Source of the DNA: an uncultured Chlorobiales bacterium | GTDB taxonomy: Bacteria > Bacteroidota > Chlorobiia > Chlorobiales > Thermochlorobacteraceae | DNA: 6,936 nt | Assembly: GCA_937959145.1 (NCBI GenBank) | Contig: CALGMC010000087.1 | Span: forward strand, 1-6,936 | Direction of reading: 5' to 3' | Shown here: piece by piece, positions 1-6,311 of the stretch | How the letters are laid out: the number at the start of each line of letters is the position of its first letter | Position numbering within the stretch: position 1 is the first letter of the stretch | Made by a program: the position numbers and the translations under genes | Notes under the pieces: model-generated | Database searches by the model: none | What the model was told of the DNA's origin: nothing | The model's input: only the letters and a program-made list of their open reading frames with translations

Positions 1-294
1 AAACTCACAATCGCCTCGGCGGCAGGATACGGACGGCTTTCAAACACCGAAGAAATGAAGCGCAAGTTGCAAGAAGGACAACTCCAAATCGTTATCCTTT
101 CAAGCAACGAAGATATTGCCATTCCCGTCGACGACGTCGTCAAACTCAACGAAGAACGCTACAACATGAACTACGACGGACGCGGCGTGCAATGGACCGT
201 GCGCGAAATTCAAGTCTTCGTTAATCCGAACAACAACGAACTCTCGGTCGAAGTCAACGGCAAAGTCTATACGCTCGACCAATTCTTCAAGTAA
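1..294 (+). CDS. 3' end of an unrecognised protein (N-terminus outside window)
   Basis: The reading frame is open from the first base of the window to a TAA at 292-294, giving 97 visible residues. The ATG at 55 lies in this frame, but the frame continues upstream without a stop and with natural-looking codons, and there is no SD before the ATG. I therefore read this as the tail of a longer gene and not as a 79-residue protein. The visible part is hydrophilic. It has a stretch resembling a small beta-rich domain (IVILSSNEDIAIPVDDVVKL), then an Asn-rich segment (NPNNNELSVEVNGKVYTL), and ends DQFFK. No transmembrane segment, sorting domain or catalytic motif is visible. I do not recognise the family. 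It is co-oriented with the protease gene but separated from it by 334 non-coding bases full of repeats, so it is probably a separate transcription unit. Confidence 0.6.
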   Translation, partial: KLTIASAAGYGRLSNTEEMKRKLQEGQLQIVILSSNEDIAIPVDDVVKLNEERYNMNYDGRGVQWTVREIQVFVNPNNNELSVEVNGKVYTLDQFFK

Positions 295-302
295 TGGCTT
301 GA

Positions 303-391
303 GCTCGTGAGCGAAGCGAGGAATCCAGCATAATGAAGAGTGAATAGTGAAGAATTGCTTGTCCCGTTACTCATTACTCGTTACTCATTAG
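303..391 (+). repeat. REP-like element plus first copy of an intergenic direct repeat block
   Basis: Positions 303-328 carry a short REP-like word (GAGCGAAGCGAGGAATCC) of the kind found scattered between genes in many bacterial genomes. From about 319 to 391 follows a block beginning AGGAATCCAGCATAATGAAG and ending TTACTCATTAG. It recurs at 465-547 with a few substitutions and small indels. The block consists of short iterated words (TGAATAGTGAAG; ACTCATTACTCGTTACTCAT) and has no coding character. Its 346-355 segment (AGTGAAGAAT) is perfectly complementary to 398-407, so part of the region could fold. I infer a non-autonomous intergenic repeat family. Confidence 0.6.
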
Positions 392-396
392 AATTG

Positions 397-432
397 GATT
401 CTTCACTTCGCTTTGCTGTGTTGAGAATGACC
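397..432 (-). repeat. Inverted REP-like element
   Basis: Read on the minus strand, this stretch begins GTCATTCTCAACACAG, continues through AAGCGAAGTGAAGAATCC, and matches the general GTCATTC...GAAGAATCC form of the flanking plus-strand elements. With the plus-strand element at 447-470 (GTCATTCCGAACAGGGTG...) it makes an imperfect inverted repeat: GTTGAGAATGAC at 420-431 faces GTCATTCCGAAC at 447-458, around a 15-base spacer. Direct-inverted-direct arrangements are typical of REP/BIME-like clusters. Whether it acts as a transcription or mRNA stability signal cannot be told from the sequence. Confidence 0.5.
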
Positions 433-446
433 GCGTGCGATTGTTT

Positions 447-547
447 GTCATTCCGAACAGGGTGAGGAACCCAGCATAATGAAGAGTGAATAGTGAAGGA
501 ATTGCTTGTGTCCCGTTCACCATTCTTCATTCCGCGTTACTCATTAG
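447..547 (+). repeat. REP-like element plus second copy of the intergenic direct repeat block
   Basis: Positions 447-470 hold a second plus-strand REP-like word (GTCATTCCGAACAGGGTGAG). It is followed at 465-547 by the second copy of the block seen at 319-391: the CCAGCATAATGAAGAGTGAA core is identical, with small insertions (GGAATT for GAATT; TGTGTCCCG for TGTCCCG) and a rearranged middle (CACCATTCTTCATTCCGCG) before the shared TTACTCATTAG end. The paired order, REP-like word then block, shows the two were duplicated together as one compound unit. The rest of the gene-free stretch (548-628) shows no convincing promoter box or SD. Confidence 0.6.
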
Positions 548-628
548 ATTCAAAAATGTGCCCCGCCTCATACCTTGAAAACCTCCGCGAATCGCTCTAA
601 CTTGCACGAACTTCCAAAATCCGACAGA

Positions 629-3600
629 ATGAAAGTTATCACGCTTGCAGGTTTGCTCATCGTTTCCTTCAGCCTATCTGCCTTTGCACAGCCCGAAGCG
701 GCTCTATTCAAAGCGAATCCGTCGCTTTACGCGCCGCGCAATCCGAATCCGTTTTATGCAGAGCGAACCCTTCAACGCGAATTGAACATCAAATTCAAAG
801 AACGCTCAACGCTCGATTTACAACTGCGGTCCAACGCACAGACACAAGCAACCACGAAAACGCTTCGCATCGGCACAACATCGGTGCGGTATGAAACGTC
901 AAAGTTCTTGTTCGAGAAAGCAAAAGAAAAATCGCGCGTCGGAAAAGTCTATGCGCTTCGGCTCGATTCAACGTATTCGGAATCGGAAATTGCCTCGATT
1001 TTATCCGCACTCCGAAACAGTCCCGACCTCGACTACGCCGAACCCGTGCGCCTTTACGACTTGGACGATTGGATGGTGCCAAACGATTCCGCCTTCTCCG
1101 AACAATGGAACTTGGAAAAAGTCAAAGCCATACAAGCGTGGGCAATTACGAAAGGCAGTCCCCAAGTGCGCATCGGCATTATGGATACAGGCATCGACTA
1201 CACGCACCCCGACTTAATTCCAAACCTTTGGATTAACCCCGCCGAAGACCGCAACCAAAACGGCACCTTTGAGCCGTGGGACTTTCGCGAGCGACGCAAT
1301 CCCATCACCTTTCAACTTGACCCCAACGGCATTACAGGCGACTTCGACGGCATCGACCAAGACGGCAACGGCTACGCCGACGATGTGATTGGCTACGACT
1401 TCACCGACCAACCCTTCAACGTCGACCATCTCAACGGCGCATCAGATTTTCAATTTCCTGACCCCGACCCCTTCGACGATAACTCACACGGCACGGCTTG
1501 TGCAGGCATTGTGGCGGCGGCAACCAACAACACGATTGGCGTTGCAGGCGTTGCGCCAAATTGCAAACTCGTCGCGCTTCGCGTCTTTACGGCATGGGGC
1601 GGATTCGGTGGCGACTTTGCGGCGGATAGAGACATCGCAACCGCCATCATTTACGCCGCCGATAACAACATTCGCATTTTGAACATGAGCTTCGGCGATG
1701 TGGTGCTTTCGCCTGTGGTGCGCGATGCGGTTCAATATGCTTATTCGCGAGGCGTGGTGATGTGTGCTTCTTCGGGCAATGCAGGCGGCGACCAACAACG
1801 CTATCCCGCAGGCTACGACGAAGTCATCGCCGTTGGCGCAACCACCCCATTCGACACGCGCACGCCTTTCACCACCTTCGGCATTCGCTTGGATTTATGC
1901 GCCCCAGGCGTTGGCATTAACACAACTTTTCCGTTTTATCGTGGCTTTTACACATCGAACTTTGGCGGAACATCAGCCGCCGCACCGCACGCCGCAGGCA
2001 CTGCCGCCTTGCTCCTTTCGCTCCGACCAAACCTCACCGCCGAACAAGTGCGCGGCATTCTCGTTTCCACCACCGACGACATCGAGCTCGAAGGATGGGA
2101 CCACTTCACCGGAAGCGGACGACTCAACATGCTTCAAGCCCTACAAAGCGATGGCGCACCGATTGCAAAAATTCTCTCCCCTCAAACGGACGAAGGCAGA
2201 ACCGCTCAATCGCCGATTGCCGTAACAGGAACGGCTATCTCACCACGATTTCAATCCTTCACAGTCGACTATCGGCGCGGCATTGGCAATCAAAATCCAT
2301 GGATAACGCTCGCAACTTCAACTCGACCGATGATTCGCGACACGCTGGCAATATGGAACATTGTGCAACCCGATTCGCTCTTGCCCGATGGCGACTACAC
2401 GCTTCGCCTTGCCGTGCGCGAAACCACAGGACGCACGATTGAAAACCGAATCCGTGTTGTCATTGATAGAACGCCGCCCGTTATCTCATCGCTTTCCGCA
2501 ACCGATGTAATCGTCAATGACCGACACGGCGTCTTGGTTGAGTTTCGCACCGACGACCAATGCGATGCCGTCTTGTTTTATCGTCAAAGAAATTCTTCGC
2601 AACCCTTTTCACCGTTTCGCTTCGATGGCATTCGCCAACGCCATTCCGCACTGCTTCGCGAAAGCGACCTTCAACCTGAAACCGATTACGACTTTTTCGT
2701 TCAAGCCAAAAATCTTGCAGGATTCATAACAAGAAGCGACACAAGCACTTTTCGGCTCAATGGCTTCGTGAGCCAAATTCCGACCTTTGGTCAAACCTAC
2801 TTGCGCGAGCGGCGCGATTTGCGCTTGCCAAAAGGCTACTTCCTGAAAACGATGCAAGATTTTAATCGCAACGGACGAAAGGAAGTCTTGATGAACGAAA
2901 GCCGACCATTTGAAGGCAGAAAGTTCGGCGACTTGCGCCGCTACGAATACAACGCCGATAGCGCAAAGTTCATCTTGCTCGATACGCTTCCGCTCCTGCA
3001 AATCCCGCGAAGCGTTGCTGATATTGATGGCGACGGACGCTTAGAACTGCTCACCAGTGCAGGCGGAAAAACCCTTGTCTTTTCGCAATCAACGCCACAA
3101 GGCTCGCCGTTTGGGACGATAAAATTTGCCGACACCACGCGCGCCGACCTCTGGGGCGCAACCTTCGCCGACACCAAAAACAACGGCGAACGCCAACTGC
3201 TTGCGCGACGCGATACGAACTACCTCATTTATAGCAACGCCTTTCAACTAATCGCCTCATTGCCGAATCCTTTCCGCAGTCGCGAAAATCCAAACACGGC
3301 ACCGCTCTTCGAGCAACCGCGCGCAATCGTCGATGACTTCGACGGCGACGGCAAACGTGAAATCATCGTCGGCGATTACGATGCAAACTTTTTCGGATAT
3401 GAATACTCAGGAAGCGGAAACACTTACAACTTGAATTGGCAGTATCAAGCGGGAGCAGGATTTATCGGCGGTAGCCAAGGCATCACGAGCGGCAATTATC
3501 TCAACAACGGCAAGCGACAACTCATCATCGGCTATCACAGCGAAGAACTCTTTGATTCCTTGCGCAACTACGCCACGCCCATTTGGGTCTATGAATGTTG

Positions 3601-5074
3601 GCAAGCAAACGACCAAGATAGCCTCGTGCGCATTTGGAAACAGGCATTTTTCAACTATCGATTCAAACGCTTTTTTGAAAGTGCCGTCGCCACAAGCGAT
3701 TTGGATAAAGACGGCGTCGACGAACTCATCATCGTGGCGTATCCAAACCTTTACATCTTCAAGTGGGATGCGGCACGAGAGACCTTCGCGCCAGTTTGGA
3801 ATTATCCTTTCGCGCAAGCGCAAGAAGTCATGGTTGGCGATGCCGATGGCAACGGCTTGAACGAGATTTACTTTTGCGACGACCTGTTCAGTTATGCGTG
3901 GGAGTATCAAAATTTTCAAGGCATTCTTGCGCCTGTGGGCGTAGCAGGCGAGCCTTTGGGCGTCAATCAAATTCGGCTGTCGTGGCGAAGCGTGCAAGGC
4001 GCGACGCAGTATAAAATCTATCGCCAAGCCACGACCGCCTTTCCGACGTATCCGTTTAATGTGTCGCTTTTTGCCACAACAAGCAACACGGAGTTTATCG
4101 ACAATAGCGTGAATCCGAATTTGTTTTATGTCTATGCCGTAACGGCAAGCGACGGCATAAGCGAAAGCGATACAAGCGCGTATTTGATTGGTCGACCAGT
4201 GCCTTTGCCGCGCGTGATTTCGGCAAGTTTTGCGAATCAAAGTGTGAGAGTGCGATTTAATCGTCCGATGTCGCCGCCGATTCAAGCGGGCATGTTTCTG
4301 ATAGAAAAAAACGGAGAAGCGAAAATTGCGCAATCGGTTGCCTTTGCAAGGGGCGGAGAAGAAGCCGTGCTCTCGTTCCGATATGTGCCATTGGACACCG
4401 GGCGTTATGTGGTGCGCGTTTCAGGACTGCGCGATATTTTCAACGCGCGACTCGATACAAACTTCAACACTGCAACCTTCGAGGTTGTGCCTGAATCGCA
4501 AGCCGCATTTTTCATCGTGGAAAAAGAGGTGATTTCCCCGTATCGCATCTCGCTCACGATGAATCGCCCGATTGACCCAAACTCTGTTTCCCCGCAAAAT
4601 TTTACCGTGAAACCTGATGGGCGCGTCAAAGCGGCGACGGTTCAGAACGATAAACTCCTGCTTGACCTTGAAGGCAGACCCATTGGCGCACTCGGCTTTA
4701 CTGTGAGTTTAATTGTTCGAGAAATTCGTAGCACCGACGGCATTTCGATTGACACGGCAAACAGCGGAAATGTGGTCTCCTTTGCGTCCACAAAGGAAAA
4801 TCTTGCTGATGTCTTTACCTATCCCAATCCATACAGCAAAGCAAGCGGCGTGGACTTCATCATGTTTGCTAATCTCACGCGCAAAGCCACGATTCACATC
4901 TACACGCTGAACGGCAAAGCCATTAAAACCATTCAGCACGAAGGCGATACCGGCGGCGCACGCTGGAACTTGGACACAAATAGCGGAGAGAAAGTCGCAA
5001 GCGGAATTTACATTTATCGCATCACCGCCGAAGGCGTCAGCGAAAAAATGGGAAAACTCGCCATCGTGCGCTAA
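629..5074 (+). CDS. Secreted subtilisin-like (S8) serine protease with seven FG-GAP-like repeats and a T9SS sorting domain
   Basis: This is a predicted exported protease of 1481 residues, numbered from the ATG at 629. I chose that start because it gives a clean signal peptide (MKVITLAGLLIVSFSLSAFA, then Q). A TTG at 575 would add 18 polar residues ahead of it. Neither start has a clear SD. Residues about 75-145 look like an I9/fervidolysin-type propeptide. The S8 domain (about 165-505) has its catalytic triad: Asp186 (IMDTGID), His287 (NSHGTACAG) and Ser449 (GGTSAAAPH), plus oxyanion Asn384 (SSGNAGG). An Asp-rich loop near 240-255 (DGIDQDGNGYADD) looks calcium-binding. Residues about 510-715 are Ig/Fn3-like. 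Seven FG-GAP/VCBS-like Asp/Asn motifs start near 744, 798, 848, 903, 956, 1024 and 1071, suggesting a beta-propeller. Then come an Fn3 domain (about 1105-1190), two SbsA/Big_5-like Ig modules (about 1192-1388) and a T9SS type A sorting domain (about 1392-1481, YPNPY to KLAIVR). The likely location is the outer surface or medium. The substrate is unknown. Confidence 0.93.
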   Translation: MKVITLAGLLIVSFSLSAFAQPEAALFKANPSLYAPRNPNPFYAERTLQRELNIKFKERSTLDLQLRSNAQTQATTKTLRIGTTSVRYETSKFLFEKAKEKSRVGKVYALRLDSTYSESEIASILSALRNSPDLDYAEPVRLYDLDDWMVPNDSAFSEQWNLEKVKAIQAWAITKGSPQVRIGIMDTGIDYTHPDLIPNLWINPAEDRNQNGTFEPWDFRERRNPITFQLDPNGITGDFDGIDQDGNGYADDVIGYDFTDQPFNVDHLNGASDFQFPDPDPFDDNSHGTACAGIVAAATNNTIGVAGVAPNCKLVALRVFTAWGGFGGDFAADRDIATAIIYAADNNIRILNMSFGDVVLSPVVRDAVQYAYSRGVVMCASSGNAGGDQQRYPAGYDEVIAVGATTPFDTRTPFTTFGIRLDLCAPGVGINTTFPFYRGFYTSNFGGTSAAAPHAAGTAALLLSLRPNLTAEQVRGILVSTTDDIELEGWDHFTGSGRLNMLQALQSDGAPIAKILSPQTDEGRTAQSPIAVTGTAISPRFQSFTVDYRRGIGNQNPWITLATSTRPMIRDTLAIWNIVQPDSLLPDGDYTLRLAVRETTGRTIENRIRVVIDRTPPVISSLSATDVIVNDRHGVLVEFRTDDQCDAVLFYRQRNSSQPFSPFRFDGIRQRHSALLRESDLQPETDYDFFVQAKNLAGFITRSDTSTFRLNGFVSQIPTFGQTYLRERRDLRLPKGYFLKTMQDFNRNGRKEVLMNESRPFEGRKFGDLRRYEYNADSAKFILLDTLPLLQIPRSVADIDGDGRLELLTSAGGKTLVFSQSTPQGSPFGTIKFADTTRADLWGATFADTKNNGERQLLARRDTNYLIYSNAFQLIASLPNPFRSRENPNTAPLFEQPRAIVDDFDGDGKREIIVGDYDANFFGYEYSGSGNTYNLNWQYQAGAGFIGGSQGITSGNYLNNGKRQLIIGYHSEELFDSLRNYATPIWVYECWQANDQDSLVRIWKQAFFNYRFKRFFESAVATSDLDKDGVDELIIVAYPNLYIFKWDAARETFAPVWNYPFAQAQEVMVGDADGNGLNEIYFCDDLFSYAWEYQNFQGILAPVGVAGEPLGVNQIRLSWRSVQGATQYKIYRQATTAFPTYPFNVSLFATTSNTEFIDNSVNPNLFYVYAVTASDGISESDTSAYLIGRPVPLPRVISASFANQSVRVRFNRPMSPPIQAGMFLIEKNGEAKIAQSVAFARGGEEAVLSFRYVPLDTGRYVVRVSGLRDIFNARLDTNFNTATFEVVPESQAAFFIVEKEVISPYRISLTMNRPIDPNSVSPQNFTVKPDGRVKAATVQNDKLLLDLEGRPIGALGFTVSLIVREIRSTDGISIDTANSGNVVSFASTKENLADVFTYPNPYSKASGVDFIMFANLTRKATIHIYTLNGKAIKTIQHEGDTGGARWNLDTNSGEKVASGIYIYRITAEGVSEKMGKLAIVR

Positions 5075-5077
5075 ACC

Positions 5078-5953
5078 ATGCGAACCGACAAAGTTATCTA
5101 CTTATTGTTTCAACTGATGCCGCAGGGCTTTTTCAATCTCATCGGTAGAAATCCTGACGATGCGGCGCGCTACGACTTCAAATCGGTAGAAATCAAAGAG
5201 ACAGCGTTTCGGCTTGATGGGGTGTTCGTGCCGAAAAGCAAAGGCGACTACACCTATTTTGTTGAAGCACAGTTTCAGACAGACGAGCATTTTTACGCGC
5301 GTTTTTTTGCGGAAGTATTTTTGTATTTGAAACAATATCCGACGAAGAAGTGGAAAGGCGTGGTGATATATCCGACGAGGAGCGTAGAGCAGAAAGATAG
5401 AGGAAACTACGAACTGCTGCTTGGGCTTGAATGTTTTGAGCGCGTATATTTAGACGAATTGCCTGATTCGGAAACAATTGCGTTAGGCTTGTTCAAACTG
5501 TTGGTAGTGTCGGAAAAGCGTGCGAAGAAGATGGTGCGTAAGATGGTGAAGAAGGCAAGCCTGAAAGAGTTGGATTTGATAGAGCAGATAATCACATACA
5601 AGTTTTCAAAACTAACACGAGAGGAGGTCAGAGCGATGTTAGGAATACAAAAGGAACTCTTGAAAGAAACGCAGTTTTACAAAGAGGTCTTTGAGGAAGG
5701 CAAGCGCAAAGGGGTGCTCGAAGGAAAACGCAAAGGGTTGTTGGAAGGCAAGCGCAAAGGGTTGTTGGAAGGCAAGCGCAAAGGGGTGCTCGAAGGAAAA
5801 CGCAAAGGGTTGTTGGAAGGCAAACTTGAAGCCGTTACGCTCTTGCGCCGCTTGGGCTTGTCTGATGAAGCGATTGCCAAAGAATTGAACCTTCCACTTG
5901 ACGCTGTGCAGTCTATGCCGAAAGTCAATGGCAATAAGCGTGCGCACAATTAA
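5078..5953 (+). CDS. Rpn-family (DUF2887-like) PD-(D/E)XK nuclease, full-length RpnL-like form
   Basis: This 291-residue protein begins MRTDKVIYLLFQLMPQGFF. It matches the Rpn/DUF2887 pattern: an N-terminal Phe-rich helix (FNLIGRNPDDAARYDF), SVEIKETAFRLDGVF, YFVEAQFQTDEHFYARFFAE, FLYL, WKGVVIYPTRS and a YLDEL segment. Candidate active-site residues of the PD-(D/E)XK fold are Glu38, Asp47, Glu63 and Gln65 (D...ExQ). Residues 140-185 are a basic helical region. Residues 208-247 are five tandem copies of GKRKG(V/L)LE, followed by a helix-turn-helix-like segment (LGLSDEAIAKELNLPLDAV). Rpn proteins in E. coli are DNA endonucleases with RecA-independent recombination activity, and have been described as anti-phage toxins inhibited by an internally translated C-terminal form. 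The gene starts 3 bases after the protease stop with no SD, so it may depend on coupling or read-through. Its stop, TAA at 5951-5953, is formed by the first bases of the next repeat unit. Nuclease activity and target are inferred from the family. Confidence 0.88.
   Translation: MRTDKVIYLLFQLMPQGFFNLIGRNPDDAARYDFKSVEIKETAFRLDGVFVPKSKGDYTYFVEAQFQTDEHFYARFFAEVFLYLKQYPTKKWKGVVIYPTRSVEQKDRGNYELLLGLECFERVYLDELPDSETIALGLFKLLVVSEKRAKKMVRKMVKKASLKELDLIEQIITYKFSKLTREEVRAMLGIQKELLKETQFYKEVFEEGKRKGVLEGKRKGLLEGKRKGLLEGKRKGVLEGKRKGLLEGKLEAVTLLRRLGLSDEAIAKELNLPLDAVQSMPKVNGNKRAHN
5622..5628 (+). promoter_or_regulatory. Perfect internal ribosome binding site inside the nuclease gene
   Basis: AGGAGGT lies seven bases before the ATG at 5636, in frame with the nuclease. 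It encodes part of residues Glu-Glu-Val within REEVRAM. It is the complement of the usual 16S rRNA anti-SD at near-optimal spacing. By contrast the nuclease's own start at 5078 and the protease start have no SD at all. This is the main evidence for a separately translated C-terminal product. Confidence 0.75.
5636..5953 (+). CDS. Internally initiated C-terminal product of the nuclease gene (RpnS-like putative antitoxin), copy 1
   Basis: This is a nested in-frame ORF of 105 residues, starting at Met187 of the nuclease and sharing its stop. It consists of a helical lead-in (MLGIQKELLKETQFYKEVFEE), five GKRKG(V/L)LE repeats and a GKLEAVTLLRRLGL...LPLDAV helix-turn-helix-like module, then a polar tail ending KRAHN. 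It contains none of the nuclease motifs. In E. coli Rpn systems the equivalent short form (RpnS) is made from the same gene and binds and blocks the full-length toxin, with a dimerising helix built of 4-residue repeats. Here GKRK/GLLE can be read as the same 4-residue periodicity. Translation is supported by the perfect SD, and by the fact that this exact SD-plus-ORF segment exists downstream as two free-standing genes. The antitoxin role is inference. Confidence 0.7.
   Translation: MLGIQKELLKETQFYKEVFEEGKRKGVLEGKRKGLLEGKRKGLLEGKRKGVLEGKRKGLLEGKLEAVTLLRRLGLSDEAIAKELNLPLDAVQSMPKVNGNKRAHN
5699..5818 (+). repeat. 24-bp coding minisatellite, five units (nuclease gene / copy 1)
   Basis: Five 24-bp units encode GKRKGVLE, GKRKGLLE, GKRKGLLE, GKRKGVLE, GKRKGLLE. 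At the DNA level there are three variants: V (GGGGTGCTCGAA end), La (GGAAAACGC start) and Lb (GGCAAGCGC start with TTGTTGGAA end). Their order is V-La-Lb-V-La, which looks like duplication of a V-La(-Lb) block. The array is followed by GGCAAACTTGAA (GKLE). Confidence 0.93.
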
Positions 5954-5959
5954 CACGAG

Positions 5960-5966
5960 AGGAGGT
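5960..5966 (+). promoter_or_regulatory. Ribosome binding site of the second short ORF
   Basis: AGGAGGT lies seven bases before the ATG at 5974 and seven bases after the nuclease stop at 5951-5953. The stop-SD-start arrangement should permit re-initiation by ribosomes finishing the nuclease or its internal product. The site is identical to those of copies 1 and 3. Confidence 0.8.
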
Positions 5967-5973
5967 CAGAGCG

Positions 5974-6291
5974 ATGTTAGGAATACAAAAGGAACTCTTG
6001 AAAGAAACGCAGTTTTACAAAGAGGTCTTTGAGGAAGGCAAGCGCAAAGGGTTGTTGGAAGGCAAGCGCAAAGGGTTGTTGGAAGGCAAGCGCAAAGGGT
6101 TGTTGGAAGGCAAGCGCAAAGGGTTGCTGGAAGGCAAGCGCAAAGGGTTGTTGGAAGGCAAACTTGAAGCCGTTACGCTCTTGCGCCGCTTGGGCTTGTC
6201 TGATGAAGCGATTGCCAAAGAATTAAACCTTCCACTTGACGCTGTGCAGTCTATGCCGAAAGTCAATGGCAATAAGCGTGCGCACAATTGA
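5974..6291 (+). CDS. Free-standing RpnS-like protein, copy 2 (putative antitoxin)
   Basis: This 105-residue ORF has the same architecture as the nuclease C-terminal domain but no nuclease domain of its own: MLGIQKELLKETQFYKEVF lead-in, five repeats (all GKRKGLLE), the GKLEAVTLLRRLGL...LPLDAV module and the tail ending KRAHN. It differs in protein sequence from copy 1 only by two Val-to-Leu changes in repeats 1 and 4. The start is fixed by the perfect SD. The frame differs from that of the nuclease because the duplicated unit is 338 bp long. It follows the nuclease stop by 20 bases, so co-transcription is likely. By homology with the E. coli RpnS concept it could supply extra inhibitor able to pair with the nuclease, whose repeat count it matches. 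It could also be a duplication by-product under no selection. Confidence 0.75.
   Translation: MLGIQKELLKETQFYKEVFEEGKRKGLLEGKRKGLLEGKRKGLLEGKRKGLLEGKRKGLLEGKLEAVTLLRRLGLSDEAIAKELNLPLDAVQSMPKVNGNKRAHN
6037..6156 (+). repeat. 24-bp coding minisatellite, five units (copy 2)
   Basis: Five units, all encoding GKRKGLLE. Units 1, 2, 3 and 5 are identical Lb-type, and unit 4 has a silent change (TTGCTG for TTGTTG). This homogeneous array contrasts with the mixed V/La/Lb order in copies 1 and 3, so the repeat tract has turned over since, or independently of, the 338-bp duplication. Confidence 0.93.
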
Positions 6292-6297
6292 CACGAG

Positions 6298-6304
6298 AGG
6301 AGGT
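6298..6304 (+). promoter_or_regulatory. Ribosome binding site of the third short ORF
   Basis: AGGAGGT lies seven bases before the ATG at 6312 and directly follows the TGA (6289-6291) of copy 2, again in a stop-SD-start order suited to coupled translation. An in-frame TTG at 6288 overlaps that stop (TTGA) but lies upstream of the SD, so the ATG is the preferred start. Confidence 0.78.
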
Positions 6305-6311
6305 CAGAGCG

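Noticed and set aside
556..600. Fourteen-codon ORF (MCPASYLENLRESL) before the protease as a leader peptide
   Set aside because: It has no SD, no attenuator-like hairpins follow, and an ORF this short is expected by chance.
575..628. TTG start at 575 for the protease
   Set aside because: It would place 18 polar residues before a complete signal peptide that begins at the ATG at 629. It cannot be fully excluded because neither start has a recognisable SD.
3407..4333. 308-residue minus-strand ORF within the protease gene
   Set aside because: It is a shadow of the plus-strand coding frame. The plus-strand protein has clear domain content across the whole stretch, and the minus-strand translation is rich in Arg/His/Cys with no recognisable motif.
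5587..5592. GATAAT as a -10 box for a promoter of the internal ORF
   Set aside because: No -35-like hexamer at proper spacing was found (TTGGAT at 5570 is too close), and FCB-group promoters follow other consensus sequences. It is too weak to annotate.
5691..6226. Plus-strand frames encoding repeated KGCWKASA-like units
   Set aside because: These are out-of-frame readings of the same minisatellite and lack the SD-positioned start. The GKRKGLLE frame is supported by the nuclease gene.
6288..6311. TTG start at 6288 for copy 3, overlapping the stop of copy 2 as TTGA
   Set aside because: The perfect SD lies downstream of the TTG and upstream of the ATG at 6312, exactly as in copies 1 and 2.
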